Position numbers and translations under genes: made by a program. The notes beneath the pieces are model-generated. The model had not been told where the DNA came from, did no database searches, and worked only from the letters and a program-made list of their open reading frames with translations. A stretch of 60,000 bases of DNA from Cryptomeria japonica (lineage: Eukaryota > Streptophyta > Pinopsida > Cupressales > Cupressaceae). Below, in pieces: positions 45,236-56,900 of this stretch (its first letter is position 1; every line of letters begins with the position of its first letter). The stretch spans positions 687,390,583 through 687,450,582 of the forward strand of contig NC_081412.1 of NCBI RefSeq assembly GCF_030272615.1, written 5' to 3'.

Positions 45236-46025
45236 GATGTTGAGTACGTTTAAGATAGAAGAGTGTAAACCATTTAGTACAACTATGGTTGTTGGTTGTA
45301 AATTGAGCAAAGATGATGAATTTCTTTGACAAACCAGACCTTGTATAGGTCAATGATTGGTAGTTTGTTATATGTGATTGCATCTAGATTAGATATAATG
45401 TAATTAGTTGGAATGGTAGCTAGGTTTTAGGTAGCACCTATGAATATCCATGTCAAAGCAATAAAAAGAATATTTAGATATCTAAAGGGTACATTGAATT
45501 TTGGTTTGTGGTATCCTAAAAGTGAAAACTCACAACTGCATACATTGATGTAGATTGGGTTGAAACTGTAGATGACTGAAAGAGTACAATCGGTGGAGCT
45601 TTCTTTCTTGGTAAGAGTATTGTATCTTGCTTGAACAAGAAGTAGGTTTGAATATCATTATCTATAGTAGAAGTAGAGTACATTGCAGTACAATCTTGTT
45701 GCACTAGGTGTTATAGATGAAGTAGAATTTGAAGGAGATGAAATTTTAGTTTGGTGAGCCCATTTCCATTCTCTCTGACAACACAAGTGCCATAAATATT
45801 TTTAAGAATTCGGTGATGCATTCAAGGATAAAACATATTATAATTAAGTATCATTTTTTGAAAGAGAAGGTTGTAGACAAAGAGGGGAAGATAGAGTATG
45901 TCAAGAATAAGGAGGAAATTGTAGACATTTTCTCAAAACCTCTTCCAAAGGAGGCTTTTGAGTATCTTTGGCAAACTTGGGAGTGGTTGGTCCCTCTTCT
46001 TGAATTAAGAGGACTTATAAATTAA
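45236..46025 (+). pseudogene. T1 RT tail and RNase H (decayed)
   Basis: Pieces include the RT tail around 45,240-45,480 and the RNase H start near 45,540. At 45,813-46,025 a readable C-terminus carries HSRIKHIIIKYHFLKE and VDIFSKPLPKEAFEYL, the usual Copia RNase H end. Several frame breaks separate these. Confidence 0.8.
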
Positions 46026-46138
46026 GGAGTATTGATTCCCTACCACAAGAAGAATTGGGGGTCTTGCAGAGTGTTTCACTTTATGATTTGTGGAGAAAGA
46101 AAGAATAGGCGAGTTGATGAAGTAAGGAACTCAAGATG

Positions 46139-46150
46139 AAAGGGGGAGTA
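46139..46150 (+). promoter_or_regulatory. T1 polypurine tract
   Basis: AAAGGGGGAGTA lies about 110 bp after the RNase H end and directly before the presumed LTR start, as in T2 and T3. Confidence 0.8.
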
Positions 46151-47584
46151 TATCCGAAAAGGTCCAAAAAATGCTATAGTAAATTATTTTGGTGATGCTT
46201 TGTGAACGTATTGTAACTATAGTGAATTATTTGTTGCAACTAATAGCATTTTCTTTGCCTTGTTTATGGTAAAATAATTGTTGGAGATATGTTGTCATAG
46301 ATATCAAAAGTGTTGGACAATTATGTCATTGATGTCGAGGCATCCAAAAGAGTGTAATTACTGCCATGTCTATGTTTGAACATTTAAGTTTTGGATTGGC
46401 TAGCTATGTTGGATAACTCTCTTAATGTTATCATTATGCTCCATTTTGAGTTGTTCTTGATTAAATATCTTATGAAATGTTGTCTAGAGGCATATGTTGT
46501 ATGCTTATGAGTTTTGTTGCTTGAGAACATTATGTGCATTTAGTTGCACTTTCAGAGTGTTGAGTTTCACATTCTACTACATCAAAGAGTTATGGCCTAT
46601 AGTTTATAAGTGAAGTAAGCACACACATGATGTTTCATATTTCAAAATTTTAGAGGCTGAGATTTAGTAGATAGAAATTGTGCTTGTTGGCTGATTGGGT
46701 CGATGTCCTAGTGTGTTGAGCTAATGGATTGTAGCATGTGCCAGCTAGAAGTATCATGTCATTATGCATTGAGCCCAATCTAACGTTTGTTTGGTAATGC
46801 ATAGTGTGTCCCTTCTTTTGGAGTAATGTGTGGGCTTTTGGACCAAGCCTTTTACATGTTTGGTGTAGTGTCTATGCTTATGTACGACTTGTAGATGTAA
46901 TAATATTACTCTAGGCCCACAAGTGAATGTAATTATGTTTATAATTAATATGTATAGTTGATCTAGGTTAATTCCTAGTGTGTTTCTTTAATGTACACAT
47001 CCGAAAGTATTGATATGAGTAAGTGGGTGACATTGTGAGTAGAATCTCAATCATTGTGTGTGATTTTTATTGAAGATCATACACACTATGTGAATGTGTT
47101 TTGATGTTGTTCAGATCAAACCTTGAAGTTCTACAATTTATATCTCTTGTATTTTGTGATATTGACATCTCACATGCTGAGTTGGTGCTCAAATCTTGGA
47201 GTAGGGGATTGGTGTCTCCTATAGGTTGGTGCCTACAAATGCAATCAAGGATTGGTCTCTCTAGTAGTTTGGTGCTTACTTCATATTATAAATTTCTTAT
47301 TGTATTCCTACTTTTTTGAGGTTGTATTTGGGTAGTAGATCCAAGCAGCCATTCTCATCATGGTTTTTCCCATTTTGGGTTTCCACATAATTTGGTGTTA
47401 TTTTTGTGGATGTGTGTATATGTGTTGATTAATTGCTTCATCATTAAGAAAAATGAGTAAATGCTTCTTTGATTATTTGGGGTTCATGTTTAGAGAAGTT
47501 ATTAATTATGATTATTGTTTAATTAAGGTGAAATTGGCACATACCGATTCATCACAACCCTCTTAGTATATTGTGTGCCCTTCA
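46151..47584 (+). repeat. T1 3' LTR
   Basis: It starts TATCCGAAAAGGTCC (probably TGTCC originally) after the polypurine tract and ends near 47,584 with TTGTGTGCCCTTCA. Its right half has TTTTTCCCATTTTGGGTTTCC and AACTCAGC-type motifs in reverse order to T2 LTRs, supporting a common lineage. The right boundary is inferred from the typical C-rich end (GATTCATCACAACCCTCTTA). Confidence 0.65.
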
Positions 47585-50500
47585 ATAATATCCCACAAAA
47601 TTGGTGGATTTCCTTTGTTGACTGTTTTTGTGTTTTTTGTGCTTATTGGTCAATTTGATGAATTTAAAAATTGTATATACATCTTCAATATTGCCTAGTT
47701 AGATTGAATCAATGGTTTATGTCCACATTAATGGATAGGTTCATTTTTATTGGTATTATGATATATTGTATGGTGAGCCCTCCCTTAAAAGTGCATAATT
47801 CTAGTTAAGTTATTAATCAGTAATACCATGTGGAATGATCTCAAGGCTTTATAAAGGGAGAATTTTTTTCCTTTCCCCAAACTCATATGCACCATCTAGT
47901 CTTCTATCACAATTTGATCCATTAGCTCATGAGATGCATACCCATTCTAGTACAAATATTCCTCACTGTATTCCAAATTTGCATAGACCTCAATTCATAG
48001 CTTCACAATGACATGTATACACCATTCCTTTGATTGTCAACCCATTGATGGCATCTCTTGGTCTACCAAAATTAAAATAATCTATAATGAACAATCGTAC
48101 ATTCATGTCCATTGAATTCTATCTTGCATGATGCATAGTAATGAAAGTTTGACCACTTAATGTTGAAAGGTGCTATATTGTGTAATAGGATTCAACGAAG
48201 TTTGTATTGTAGGATTCACACAAGGACTCAAGCTTCCAATATTACTTGAAAAAATATAAATAACCTTTCATGGGAGAGTAGAGCAAGAGGATAACTTTTG
48301 CTTGCTTATGGCGCAATAATAAAAAATGGATCAAAGATACTACATAATGTACATGTGAGGTACTTCTTATCTAGGAAAGGTTGAGAGATATGACAAGACA
48401 AGATTATGGCAAGTGTCTTGATCGTATGTCATGAGTCAAATAAGATAAAATCACATGTATACTAGAGATTTATAAAAATATTCCTAAATTCTTAAGTAAA
48501 TATAATACGTGAACATGTGTGAATATGATTTAATAGGTGCACTAGTTAGATAATACACCCTGTTTACACCAACATCCCCTTAAGTGCAACTTAGGGAGAA
48601 GCAAACAAATACTTGAATTCAAATATTCTTGGAATATGCAACAGTGGGACCCAACTTTAAGTCATGTTAGGTGCCCATAAAAAAAGATTTCTCACAAATG
48701 AAGTAAAGGAGGAAAAATAATAGGAGAAAACCCTCTTCAAAAGGAAAAATACAATAAAACAAACATGAACAAGTGATAGGAGGACTCAACATGACCCACT
48801 AAAGAATAAATATATACAATAAATACCCCACTATAAAGAAGGAAAGAGTGAAAGAGTGAAACTATAGATTCCCCTGTAATGAAAATTATTAATACTTGGA
48901 AGATAAAAACAATCTAATGACTACAAAAAAAAATAAAAAATTCATCACCTTGGAAAAAAATAAGTGTAGTGGTGGATGTAGAAGAAAATCCAACTACAAA
49001 AAAGAGGGGATGAGGTATCGATCTCTGAACAACTATTTAATTCTCTTGGGTTCCAACCTAAAGTGGCAACCCCTTACCGATAAATGGTGCCAAACCCCAG
49101 GGAGGATATAGCTCGGGTTGGGTGGGCAGAGCCAAAATCATCAATAGCTTTCTTTGGTAAGTGCCATTGATTTGGTCTCACCACCCTTCCTCCAATTAGT
49201 AAGCTTGCTAATTAATTGACTAATTAATTAACAAGTTCCATCAACACTGATTTTCAGGATTCCATCCATCTACATCAATAGACAAAGTAGCAGTGCTCAT
49301 GACGACTCGTTGGGGTTATATAGTTGACCGCATCCATAGCTCCCACTGGCACTAAGGCCTTTGCTCCAACAAATAGAGTTGTTTCACTAGTACAGATAGG
49401 TAGGACCGAAATCAATTAATGGTCGAAAACTGGAGGCAAGCGTTACAGAAGATGGAGAGAGGGGGCTTTAAATACCAGTGTGGATTCCCAATACGTTATG
49501 ATTCCACAACCACTGCTAGGGATGATTCCCAATCCCTCGACCTGAGATAGAGGGAATAAGCAATAGTGCTGATGTTGATGGAAGGGAGATAGGTTTTGAT
49601 CAGTGCTCAACCCGGCTCTCAATTGTGAATACATACTCTGAGGGGAGGTGTCCCCTCCAAATATATACTGTGAGACTCACAATTTTAATTTTTTTGAAAG
49701 ATTATCATGCATCCCATAAAACTAAATCTGAAAGACTATATTGATATTGTTGAATTCAAGTAAAGTCTGAAGACTTAGGAATGAAGGGAGTCTTGACAGA
49801 TGATGAGGAGCAAAAATCTCTGGAATACTATTGAACATTCATATGGTATATTATTTGAACCATCAATAGGCACTAGATAGAATGAAATAGGACCGTTTGA
49901 GAATAGTTTTATATCACGATTTTTATGTGTCTCCCAAACTTTGGCCCAAAGAGGATGAGAAAACTCAAGGTGTGCAATGACACTGGTGTCATCATCAACA
50001 TGTAGACCAATCAATCCCAGAGTTTTTTATTTTTAACAATCCATAAAACCTTCTTGCAAGCAATGCCTAGTTGAGGAAAAATACCATACGAATGTGGTAA
50101 AAGATGAGCCAACATAGATGTTTCAAGATAGCATCTCTCTATTTCTTATAGTTTCCCCTTTTCAAGATGATTAGATAAAAACCTTTAATTGACTTAGATC
50201 TCCAAATTGCACCTTCAACAATAAGTAGAATTTGCCGAGTATAAAAAATGTTGGAAAAATGAAGCCCCACTAAAATGATTAAACTTCTCTAGTTGTCAAG
50301 TGCTAGAAAAAAGGTGTTTGAACCTTGCAATTACAAAAGGTTATTATTTATAGTAAGTTTATATATAAGCATGGATGGGTCAATTTTTTTCAACGTTACA
50401 AAATTTCAAAATAAACATACTAGTAAAGTTTCAACCCAAGGTCATGTTTGGATTTCAAGATATTGAAGTTTCCATTTTTAAAAGTTTGAAAATCAAATTT

Positions 50501-50856
50501 AAGACACTTGGAGGTTGTTTTAGGGTCTAAAAGTGGTTGTAATTGACAAAGTGAGTTATATTTTAATATATCACTTCAAAAGCTTTCTAATAGTTCAATC
50601 AATTTTGAACAAGGCTCTTAGATCAATAGTTATGGCCTCCAAAAGTTGGGTCTCCCGAATTAGAAAATGTGAACATGTTGGACATAGAAAATAGTTGTGG
50701 GACGGGGGGTTACACATGTTGGTGTGTGTTTTGACAAATAATAGAGAATCTTTTATGTTACATAAATTGGATGCCACTTTTTAAGGTAGTTTTACCTCGG
50801 GGTTTTGTAAATGCCATTTGACAATTTCATATATTGTGTGCTCGAGATTGAGGGTA
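47585..50856. other. AT-rich spacer, no gene recognised
   Basis: No domain-bearing frame was seen on either strand. A more GC-balanced island at about 49,060-49,680 has interspersed TAATTAATT palindromes (49,205-49,235) but no gene I can name. Several open frames shorter than 80 codons (for example 48,896-49,111 and 49,775-50,014) have no features of coding sequence. Confidence 0.5.
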
Positions 50857-51866
50857 TGTAATGCCCCGCCAGGAACCCCGAAGGAAAACCCACAACAAGG
50901 GTGAAACAATTTTTTTTTAAAAGTATAAACAAAATAAGTGCATAACACACAACATGCACGATAACACAAGCGAAAGACTTACACCAAAATTCCTTAAAGG
51001 TTACCAACAAAGAATTAAAACCAAAAGATAAATTCCACAATTAAGGTTAATCCAATAATCCATCAGTAACTCAATGATCACAAGAAGCTATAAGCAATAA
51101 CAGATTACACCATTGAAAGATTGAAAGGATACAATATAATTCCATTTCAATAAGCATTTACACATATTATAATGGAACTGATAAAAACATCCCATACACA
51201 AGATTACATTGCTCTTCCAATACATAACTTCTCAATATTAATAAAAAGTTACAACTTAACCAATTACAAGGTTACAAAAGATCATGATACAATGACCACA
51301 TAGGTCTCTAAAGATTAATAATCTCCAACATGAGATTATGCATGAGCCACGCACCACAAAAGCATCTGTGAAGCCGATCCTTGCATGAAGATACGAACAA
51401 GAACATCCGATGGGAAGTGGCACTACCACCTGACCATGTAATTCCCAAAATGGAATCACCCCACCGTGCTAGGAGATAGCTAAGGACCCTCAAGCAAGCA
51501 AAGGCATGACATGGTCAACAAAACAATACGATTCCATGACAACACAAAGAGACTCCACAATAATCCATGTGACTCAACATCACAATTACACAAGTGACTC
51601 GACCACACAAAACACAAGTGAACTGACATCACACATACAAGTGGATCTAAAGAGAGAGTGTCACGCACAACTTGATGGTTACCTCGGTAGGCCCTCATAG
51701 GTCCTGACTCTCTGTCCTGGTAACCTCTCCCGAACCTTTGGCTCCAACTAAGTCTCATGCAGACCCTTCCAACCTTTCGTGAAGACAAGGTGGTCGGTTT
51801 GCCATTCCAGGCCTTCTCACTACATTATGAGCCTCAATACAAGCACTCACCTATGCGTGAGGTACA
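50857..51866 (-). repeat. LTR-like block, 1,010 bp
   Basis: On the plus strand it runs TGTAATGCCCCGCCAGGAAC...GCGTGAGGTACA; on the minus strand it starts TGTACCTCACGC and ends GGGGCATTACA. Ends of TG/CA type and the GGGGCATTACA end are typical of plant Gypsy LTRs. No polypurine tract, primer site or protein flanks it, and the flanks (GGGTA and ATATA) do not match. If real, it is a solo LTR without a target duplication. Confidence 0.5.
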
Positions 51867-51877
51867 ATATATTTATT

Positions 51878-52058
51878 AATGTTTTTGATTAAGTAAAAAA
51901 AGGTTTTAAGGGACCCGAAACCCGATTACATTCGATAGATAGCCAAGAAGGAAACAAAACAAGACAGCTGCAAAGGACCAGCAAAAAAACCAGCAGCAGA
52001 GAAAGGGACAACAAGAGGCCAGCAAGAAATTGTCCCCAAGCCCAACATTACAAGTTAA
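51878..52058 (-). other. LINE 3' untranslated end
   Basis: After the ORF3 stop, the minus strand has a T/G-rich stretch including CTTGCTGGCCTCTTGTTGTC and ends in GGGTCCCTTAAAACC, a T run and AATCAAAAACATT. The A-rich end is compatible with target-primed insertion. Confidence 0.6.
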
Positions 52059-53660
52059 TTAAAAAATCTTAATAGATTCCTTAGCATTCTGAACCAAGAG
52101 CATCATCGCCTTGGCCACTTCCCTTAGGTCATTGTTTTCCTGTCCCAGCTGGCTCTCTTTCATTTTGGTGTCCTTCCCAGTAGTGGTCTGCCTAGTTCCG
52201 CGTCTAGGATTCTGGTGGGTGGGGCTGGAGGTTGGAGCGTCTTCTATAATTACTAGGTTCTTATCCTGATTTTTCCTTTCCAAATGATCCACCAAAGCAT
52301 TCATATTCTGGGAAGAAACTTTAAGGACCTGGAGGCTGTGGTTCATGAGGCTTTTCAGAGCCTTCTCATTACAGGTGATCCAGGTGTTGATGTTGTCTTT
52401 GTCCTCCTCCGCCTACTCTTTCAGAGTTTTGATAACATCCTCCAAGTGTTTCAGGTCCCCTTTGATCAGATCTTTCTCCAGCCAATCCTCCATCTCCATT
52501 TCCTCCTCAGCTTCACTGTTTTCTGTATCCTCATTCTGTTTCCCAGAGTCAGAATCCTTAATCAACTTATTAATCTTATCTTCCAGTTCCCTTTGCTTAC
52601 CTTGCATACTGGTGATGTTTTCAACAACCCCTTTCTGGAAATTGAAGGATTCCAGAGTGTAGTTACGGGCGGTGTTCAAGATGGTGTTCGCAGAGTCCTT
52701 GCCCTGTTCAGTCTCCTCAGAGTTAGGGTTGTCATACTCCTTAGGATTCAGAGCAGCATTCTCACTTTCCGAGCCCTTAGGGTTAGAGTGAGGGTTTTCG
52801 GAGTTACCCCCTTCCTCCCCTTCACCATAGTTATCATCCTTCTTTTACTCCATTTTAGTATCAGTGTCCTTATCCTTTTCCTCTTCCTCATCACAATGCA
52901 CCTCCTTTTCCTCATGCTTTGTTTCAACTTTCCTTTTTTTGTGGGTAGGGGTGTTGGGCTGATCCCCATCCAAGTCAGAGTCTTTGCAGCTCTCAGAGAT
53001 ATGAGCGTTAGTGATCAAGGGGTCATCTTTGGTTGCCCTGGCCTTGTCCTTTAGATATTCATATATTAGCAGAATAAGCCCCTGGTGGGCTAAAGGGTAA
53101 GATTTAGGCTTTTTAGCATGGTCTGCAAGGCTCTCATTTAGAGAGGACGCTAAATAGAAAGGTAGGGAAATTTTAGCCCCATGATAGAAATGGTTCAAAA
53201 TAGCAAAATGATAGTTATAATTTTTTGTAAATCTGCCATCCACAGTCAAATACTCCATTAAAACCCTTAGAACTTTTTGCCAGAAGGGCTTTACCTGCTG
53301 GGGAGTGTAGTAGGAGATGTTGTCCTTCTTCGCAAGCTTGCCCTTCTCATCCTCCGACTTCGGGAAGTTTTTGAAAGCTTTAGCTACATACTTTCGATCC
53401 CTGTAGAATTTAGTCCCCTTTGTCTGAAGACCCGTGACCTCTGCAACCAGGTTTTCATCAATTTGCCAAATCTCCCCAAACAGGGTGACTCTGTTGTTAC
53501 CCCAGCTTTTAGGAAAACCATAAGACATAGAATTTCTGCTTCCGTGAAGCTTTTCCATATAGTCAATAAAGTTGTATCTATGGAGCCTTCTCCAGACCTT
53601 TCATTTCCTCTTCCAATTTTCACATCCTAGAGGCTCATTCCTATTTAGGTTACCACCCAT
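52059..53660 (-). pseudogene. LINE ORF3: unknown globular plus coiled-coil protein, stop-interrupted
   Basis: One minus-strand frame of 534 codons runs from the ATG at 53,660. It has three in-frame stops (TGA at about 53,602, TAA at about 52,845, TAG at about 52,413) and no frameshift. The N-terminal ~230 residues look globular (SWGNNRVTLFGEIWQIDEN, AEVTGLQTKGTKFYRDRKY, FAILNHFYHGAKISLPFYL, HQGLILLIYEYLKDKA). A nuclear-localisation-like KKRKVE and Glu/Asp/Lys-rich low complexity follow. The last ~200 residues are charged and likely coiled coil. I vaguely connect the F-G-W-Q/K-F-Y-R-D-R-K pattern with transposon-associated plant proteins but cannot name a family. It is separated from the RNase H end by 269 bp of untranslated-like DNA. 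It could instead be a captured host gene or a second element. Confidence 0.7.
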
Positions 53661-53929
53661 TCCGAGCTCCAAGTAGAGATACCCACTGCTACAATTCACA
53701 GTCCGCAGATGAAACCCTAAAAACTTGTTATTTCTAGAATTTCAGTGTAGAGACTCTTTCGTTGTTTTGAAATTGCTGCTTATGGCCACACAAACCCAAC
53801 AATTATTACTCTAATCTTTCTCACACATATGATCTTGGAAATAATTCCAAAAAAACACTCATAAGCTGACAGTAAATCCGCCCCCAAAATCTATCTTTGG
53901 AATTCGTTCCCCAAAAAGTAATCATGAGA
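53661..53929 (-). other. Intergenic stretch between LINE ORF2 and ORF3
   Basis: The 269 bp have no open frame and read like an untranslated leader. A plausible ATG context (GGAATGGG) lies at the ORF3 start. I see no splice-site pair here that would join the frames. Confidence 0.45.
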
Positions 53930-56900
53930 TTAACTTGACCCATTGATGTGATCGAAGTATAATTGCTCTTTAACCTCCCTTTTGATGCGAGTTTCTCCAA
54001 TGTATTTGACATCCTTCTCCAAATTGACCCCTTCATTGACTAGGATATCTGCAACCTTATTGCCTTCTCTAAAGGTATCAGTTATACTAATACTAACATA
54101 GTTATTTAACAAATACTTAGCACTTTTAACAAAATTAGTAATATTACAGGAAACAAAGCTTGTACCTTTGAGGGCTTGTATGATGTTTAAAGAGTCCCCT
54201 TCGAGCCAAATTTTTTTGAATTTGAATTCCTGAGCTAGCTGGAGGCTCTTTAGCATTGCCAGAGCTTCAGCCGCATGGTTATTTTGGACCCCAAAAGGAG
54301 AAGCAAAAGTAGAAATGCAAATTCCTTGAGCATTTCTAATAACTCCTCCACCACCAGCCTTCCCAGGGTTCCCTTTAGCCACCCCATCAAAATTTACCTT
54401 TATCCAGTCATAATCAGGAAAATGCCAGACAATGTTATCTCTCCTATTCTTATTTTCCGATCTGTAGACCTTATGTATTAGGTTCCATTCAGTGAGGATG
54501 TCTCTTTCCATATCATTCATATCAGTAATAGATCATTGTTGATTGTTCTTGTGAGGAATATTGATGTTCTCCTTTATAGCCCTGCAGATTTTTTCAAAGA
54601 CAACCTGAGTATTACACTTAGCTTCCCTAAATATCCTATTATTTCTTTCTTTCCAAATGCCCCAAAAAATCATGGGGAGGGTCAAAGACCAAAGGTTCTT
54701 GATAAGTTGGCATTTGGTTGGAAAATTTCATTGCCAGATAATATCCTTGATACTCTTGTTCATAACCCAATTGACTTTCCATTTTTCCCACATTTTGCAC
54801 CAAATATCCCAGGTAAAAGAGCAGTGAAAAAAGAGACGATCAACTGATTCCCCCTCCTTTTGGCATAGCTCACATCTATTAGAGAATTTGAAACCTCTTC
54901 GGATTAAATTGTCAAGAGTAAGGGTACTATTACGAGAAGCAAGCCAAAAGAAAATGTTGACTTTAGGGATCAAAATGTTGTTCCAAACTTTACTCCAAAT
55001 GGGATTACTGGTTTGAGAAAAGGTGTTTTTGTAGGCTGAGGCAACCGTAAATTCACCTTTAGGATCACTTTTCCAGAGGAACACATCATCATAGTCTTTT
55101 TTAGGGGAAAAGGACAACAACTCGTTTTGGAGTAAGGAAAATCCAGAATGAATATCATCAAGCCTAACCCACTTGTCCTCCTTCCAGTAGTCACACACCA
55201 TAAGCCCAAACCTCCTTTTACATTCCTCAATAATTTGATTGCTGCCTTGATCATAAAGATCTTCATTCTTCATCCAGGGGTCTTCCCAAAACCTTATTCT
55301 CTCACCTTTTCCAAGAACCCATCCAGCCCCAACTTTTGCCACTTTTATGGATTTAGTAATGCTATTCCAGATGAAGAATCCAACAGGGATGTCTTCAGAA
55401 TTAAGGACCCCTTGGATAGGCTGATTCTGAATGTATTTGTCAAACCAAATTTGATTCCAATCTTTCTTAGTATCATAGGCTCTCCATAATTGTTTAGCAA
55501 GAAGAGCTTTGTTAAAGGTTTTTAGAGCTTTAATCCCCAACCCCCTTTGTTCTTTGGTCTACAAACTTTGTCCCAAGCAACCAAGGATATTCTCTTTTTT
55601 TCTTCCACTCCTGACCATAAAAATCTCTTCTGGATTCTTTCCATTGCTTCAACAAATTTAGCCAGGATACCAAATAGGCTGAGGGCATAAACAGGAAGAT
55701 TTTGAAGAGTAGCTTGAAGGAGCTGCAATTTCCCAGCCTGAGATAAAATTGAACCTTTCCATCCAGCAAGTATTTTATTGAATTTATCAATAAGAATATT
55801 CCAGAAGGAATTTGGGGGAGCTAAACCCAAGGGAAGACCCAGATAGGTGGAAGGGAGCATTTCCACTTTGCACCCAATAATTTTAGCAATTTTCCGTTGT
55901 CTTATGACCGGAGTATTCAGGAAGTAAATAGCTGATTTGTCCCAATTGACTTGTTGATCAGTAGCCAAAGCATAGGAGTTTAGAGCAGTTTTGAAGGCAT
56001 CAGTCTCCTTAACAGAAGAATATCCCATGAGGATAGTATCATCAACAAACTGTTGATGAGAGTAAAAAACATTGGCAGAGGAAGGTTGAAGACCTTTGAT
56101 AGTTTTGCTCTGTTTCAAATTGTGAATCAATCTGCTCATACTTTTAGCCAAAATGGTGAAAAGGATAGGAGATATGGGATCTCCTTGTCTGAGCTCCCTT
56201 GAAGTTTTAAAAAAATTGGTAGGAGATCCATTAATTAGAATAGAGAACATAGGAGTGGTGATCAACTCTCTGATTATTTTGGTTACCTTTTCATCAAAAC
56301 CAAAAGCCCCCATGATTTTGAAAAGAACATTCCACTCCACTCTATCATAAGCCTTCGCCAAATCCAACTTTATCAAGAAGCCTTATTTTTTAGCAGCACT
56401 GAGGGAATGAATGTTCTCATGAACAAGAATAATAGAGTCCAGAATCTGCCTGCCAGGAACAAAACCTTTCTGCTCCTCAAAGATGATGAAGGAAAGCACC
56501 ACCAAAATTCTAGTGGTCAGAACTTTGGATATGATTTTGTAGAAAGAGTTACATAGGCTAATTGGCCTAAAATTTCCCATAGAGTCTGCCCCAACAACTT
56601 TGGGGATTAGGGCTATAAATGTGGAGTTGAGTTCCTTAAGGATTCTTCTAGATCCAAAGAATTCTTTGACTGCATTAACCGTGTCTTCCCCCACAATATG
56701 CTAGAATTCTTGGAAGAAAAACATAGGGAAACCGTCAAGACTCGGAGCTTTATCCCCTTGAAACGAAAAGACAACTTTTTTAATTTCTCCAAGAGACGGG
56801 ATAACAGAAAGGGCCTTATTCTGAATAGGGTTAATGATCTTAGGAATGATATTAACCAAATTGAGTTGGTGGGTCTGATCAATGTCCTTGTTACTTGTGA

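Larger units (their letters stand above)
11290..47584 (+). mobile_element. T1: outermost, decayed Ty1/Copia retrotransposon (host of all nested insertions)
   Basis: T1 is recognised from plus-strand fragments of Copia gag, protease, integrase, reverse transcriptase and RNase H in canonical Copia order between 40.03 and 46.02 kb, plus related flanking sequence at both ends. The 5' LTR survives in three pieces (about 11,290-11,497, 37,740-37,792 and 39,388-40,030). These read continuously against the 3' LTR at 46,151-47,584 when the insertions are removed. For example, GAGTGCAATTATTGTCAT in the 5' copy matches GAGTGTAATTACTGCCAT in the 3' copy. Its own target-site duplication was not found and both outer boundaries are approximate. 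Every domain carries stops or frameshifts, so it is the oldest layer. Confidence 0.8.

Noticed and set aside
52284-53054. 256-codon plus-strand open frame, Leu/Phe/Val-rich and membrane-like
   Set aside because: It is the antisense shadow of LINE ORF3; hydrophobicity results from reading acidic/Lys-rich codons backwards.
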